This document shows, one piece after another, positions 61,836 to 64,000 of a DNA stretch of 64,000 nt. Source of the stretch: JAPPLB01 sp965204095 (GTDB lineage Bacteria; Acidobacteriota; Terriglobia; Bryobacterales; UBA6623); the NCBI GenBank assembly GCA_965204095.1, contig OZ241991.1, positions 1,612,001-1,676,000 of the forward strand. The letters are read 5' to 3'. Position numbers and translations under genes: made by a program. Within the stretch, counting starts at the first letter, position 1. Each line of letters opens with the position of its first letter. The notes beneath the pieces are model-generated. The model made no database searches. It was not told the DNA's origin and worked only from the letters and a program-made list of their open reading frames with translations.

Positions 61836-62444
61836 TCAGATTGGCCGGAGCGCCCAGCCGTCCCCTGTTGTCTCGACGTAAGCAACGTCGGTGATACAAC
61901 GGAAACCGTCGGCCTGCCGCTCGACATGTAAAACCAGATGGATCGCTGCTGCGATCCCGGCGTCGGCGGTTTTCCAGGAGAAGCCGTCCATGAGGCTCCA
62001 GGTTGCCAATTGACGGAGTGCAGTATAGGCTGACGATGCACAAGTTGCGAGCAAGCTGCCTTGATAGCGATCGCTGCCCAGAGCTCGCAGGACTTCTCCG
62101 GCTTCGGCAGGACACACATTACCGATTAACAGGCGTCCTTGTGCGGAACGGAGCGCGCGTGCAAACACTTTTCCCAAGGACTCGGTGTGGTCATCCGGAC
62201 GCAGCAGTATTCGATGGTGGATTGGGACGTCCAAATTCAGGTCGCCGCAGTCATCGAGCAGGAGCAGGGACTCATCGGCGGGGAGCAGGCCTGCCAGCGC
62301 CAGGATGATGGTTGTTTTACCGGAACCAATGTTCCCGGTCACAAGGATGTTGCGCCGATTGCGGAGACATTCAGCGCACGCCTCAACTACCCTGGGGGGC
62401 AATGTTCCCATCTCGACAAGGTCTCTTGCAGTGTAGTTCGCCAT
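61836..62444 (-). CDS. VirB11/TrbB-like secretion ATPase, short and degenerate
   Basis: 202 residues against about 320 for TrbB. ILVTGNIGSGKTTIILAL is a clear Walker A in the VirB11/GspE context (NRRNILVTG). The later region aligns with the family's Walker B/His-box: IGNVCPAEAGEVLRALGSDR and GSLLATCASSAYTALRQL correspond to GEVRGxEAxxLLxAxNTGH and GxxATIHANS, but the glycine-histidine and the HAN histidine are lost. The N-terminal domain is missing. Either a specialised or an inactive ATPase of a decayed conjugation system. Confidence 0.6.
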   Translation of the reverse strand: MANYTARDLVEMGTLPPRVVEACAECLRNRRNILVTGNIGSGKTTIILALAGLLPADESLLLLDDCGDLNLDVPIHHRILLRPDDHTESLGKVFARALRSAQGRLLIGNVCPAEAGEVLRALGSDRYQGSLLATCASSAYTALRQLATWSLMDGFSWKTADAGIAAAIHLVLHVERQADGFRCITDVAYVETTGDGWALRPI

Positions 62445-62752
62445 GCATTACGAGTAGCGCAGTGTGGCAGATTACGCCACCCCTCGAGCGACTCGAACGG
62501 CTCAGTTAGTGCTGTGGAGAGGATCGTTTATGCAACGACCAGAGTCCAAAATGCCGCTGAGTTGCGCTGAGAGAGAATTGTATGCTGAAGGGAAGCGCGG
62601 TTGCGGTGCGGTCGCGTCTTCAAGCTGCCGATCCGGACCTGCCAAAAGGTGGTCTTGTCTGGGGGCATGGGAGAATGAGTCATGCAGCGAAAACGCTGCG
62701 GGGTGGTTTCACGGGGAGGACTACAACGGTCTGGGCAAGCGGAGGACGCAGT
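62445..62752. other. Divergent intergenic region
   Basis: About 310 bp between the ATPase and a small gene on the other strand. No protein-like frame seen. GGAGG at 62741-62745 is the ribosome-binding site of the next gene. Confidence 0.45.
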
Positions 62753-63073
62753 ATGATATCGAATCCAACTGACGATGAAAAATATCTGATCTTCAGAGCT
62801 CTCGTTCGATCGATCAAGACAAACTCTGGTGATGGTTTCCACAACAGCGACCAGGGTCACCCTGCATATTTGGCGGGTGCGCAGGGGAATGACTCGGTGT
62901 ATTGGGGCGATTCCCCTAATAAAAACACGCTTTTCAAGCTGCTTGCATCGTTCGATCAAACGTACCACGGCGAAGTCCCGAACCCAGATCTATCGACATG
63001 GCAGAAGTTCTGCGCTTTCGCGGTAGATGCGCATAATCGCGAGCACAAACCTAGGGACTTTCCTGGGGGATAA
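62753..63073 (+). CDS. Hypothetical protein
   Basis: 106 residues from ATG 62753, with GGAGG 7 nt upstream. ISNPTDDEKYLIFRALVRSI, GNDSVYWGDSPNKNTLFKLL and WQKFCAFAVDAHNREHK give a globular, mixed character with several aromatic residues. No family recognised. The longer upstream extension of the frame is not protein-like. Confidence 0.6.
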   Translation: MISNPTDDEKYLIFRALVRSIKTNSGDGFHNSDQGHPAYLAGAQGNDSVYWGDSPNKNTLFKLLASFDQTYHGEVPNPDLSTWQKFCAFAVDAHNREHKPRDFPGG

Positions 63074-63270
63074 ACGGAGAAGGGCCATGCAGCCTCAACG
63101 TGGCGTGTTGGTTCCGATCGATGAGGCTCTCTCCGCGCTCGCCGGTATCGTTGCGGACCTCCCATTGGACCGAGCTTAGCCGCTAGTACTCTCCACTGCG
63201 AAGCAGCTAGGCGATGCACGGCGCTTTGAGGAAATTCAGGCCGTTGGCCGTTGCGACTGCTGACCGACCC

Positions 63271-64000
63271 TTAGCGTATGACTTCTTTCGTTTTCTGAGC
63301 CGACCCTAGTTTAGAAACCCCGGAAGTGGACAGCAACGAAATACACGCATCGACTTGGTCAACTGGAATCGTCTCTAGAGACACATGCGCACGAGCCGCC
63401 AGTTCGATCGGGCGTAGGTCTTCCACATACAAGCTGTGGGCTATGCGATCCATTCCGGCACCGACCAAGGGAGGAGCCGTCCGTAAAGCAGCCCGGAGTG
63501 CAACTGCATCGGTTTTTCCCCAATGGAGAACTAGGTTCCGTTGGCGATAAAGGCGTCTGAACGCGTCGCCAGTGTGGGTTCGGATATCACGCAACTCTGT
63601 CCGCGGCGATCTGATCACCTTCTCAATTCTCTTGCGTGCGGCGAAATCAGACGGTGTTCGAAACTCCAGAGGCTGTCCAGCCTCTATTGCCTTAGCGATT
63701 ACTGAGCAGCGCTCGCGATTCTCGGAACACGATGACAACTTCGACAGAATCGAGGCGTTCGCAGGGCTGTCCTCTTTGAGTGCATATGAAAGTGCGGTCA
63801 ACTCTGCTCTAGGGAATGAGCACGCAACGAGAGCCGCAAGCCTGTCTGCAGCAACACCACGATCTTTTGGAGCGCTGAGGAGTGCCTCAATCGCGGCCCA
63901 ACCGCCAGCCGCTGCGGCACTTGGCGAGCTGCTCTCAAGATGAGATAAGAGTTCGATCGCCGCATCGAGCACCCCGGCCTTGTCTTGACACTGATAGACC
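63271..64000 (-). CDS. HEPN-like protein (partial, runs off right edge)
   Basis: At least 242 residues; the frame is open to the window end, so the N-terminus is missing. GGWAAIEALLSAPKDRGVAA is followed by helices and, near residue 150 of the visible part, RRLYRQRNLVLHWGK. R-N-L-V-L-H fits the R-x4-H catalytic motif of HEPN ribonucleases, and the RxxLYxxRNxxxH context resembles ApeA-type/abortive-infection HEPN proteins. Its place at the end of a defence island supports an RNase role in immunity, but the domain call is by motif only. Confidence 0.5.
   Translation of the reverse strand, partial: VYQCQDKAGVLDAAIELLSHLESSSPSAAAAGGWAAIEALLSAPKDRGVAADRLAALVACSFPRAELTALSYALKEDSPANASILSKLSSCSENRERCSVIAKAIEAGQPLEFRTPSDFAARKRIEKVIRSPRTELRDIRTHTGDAFRRLYRQRNLVLHWGKTDAVALRAALRTAPPLVGAGMDRIAHSLYVEDLRPIELAARAHVSLETIPVDQVDACISLLSTSGVSKLGSAQKTKEVIR

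Overview
The window reads as a bacterial chromosome, most likely Acidobacteriota (Bryobacterales/Solibacter-like). That placement is an inference. It rests on the mix of secreted DUF1080 protein, Tat-exported enolase-superfamily enzyme, lipoprotein sulfatase, paired secreted COG3964-type amidohydrolases and a long Gly-rich TonB protein. Gene density is high and the core half is GC-rich. No marker in the window fixes the taxonomy.

Core half (1-34.2 kb). From left to right: an FAD/4Fe-4S oxidase cut by the window edge, a PLP aminotransferase, an M24 peptidase, a DUF1080 protein, rsmI, an aquaporin and a deoxynucleoside kinase. These are followed by decayed relics, ruvA-ruvB, rsmE, two paralogous secreted amidohydrolases, an AI-2E family permease, a TonB-type energy transducer, a Tat-exported mandelate-racemase-like enzyme, a glycosyltransferase, a PHP hydrolase and a putative methyltransferase. 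An intact IS110/IS1111-type element sits at 22.8-24.3 kb. The rest is a Gfo/Idh/MocA oxidoreductase, nicotinamidase, a NUDIX hydrolase, a sulfatase, tRNA-Met(CAU), glgB, a cysteine-desulfurase-like enzyme, an orphan antitoxin and a NucS-like nuclease. A roughly 180-bp intergenic repeat with conserved ends and a variable centre occurs at 11.4 kb and 34.2 kb.

Accessory half (35.4-64 kb). This is a mosaic mobile/defence island. It opens with a serine recombinase and a tyrosine recombinase that overlap by 4 nt. Next comes a divergent two-gene operon behind a dyad-rich promoter: a STAND-like/archaeal-type P-loop ATPase, then a second P-loop ATPase with a winged-helix region and ten tandem 43-residue TPR-like repeats. 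This pair is the best candidate for an undescribed, possibly defence, system. Beyond it lie a dead DNA methyltransferase, IS1380 and IS1 relics, tRNA debris, a nuclease fragment, and a damaged Type II restriction-modification pair that ends at a tRNA-T-loop-like sequence. A two-gene operon (membrane coiled-coil protein plus lamin-tail-like protein) follows. Three decayed phage head genes come next, one disrupted by an IS3-family element with a programmed frameshift site, then a complete Type III restriction-modification system (res-mod). After that come duplicated small coiled-coil proteins (one split by UAG), zinc-ribbon proteins, a degenerate VirB11/TrbB-like ATPase with two small membrane proteins, and a partial HEPN-like protein running off the right edge.

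Taken together, the left half is housekeeping and secreted catabolism. The right half is a defence island built up by repeated integration, IS traffic and decay. Short repeats shared between 37 kb and 60 kb, and between 42 kb and 60 kb, suggest its segments have common mobile ancestry.
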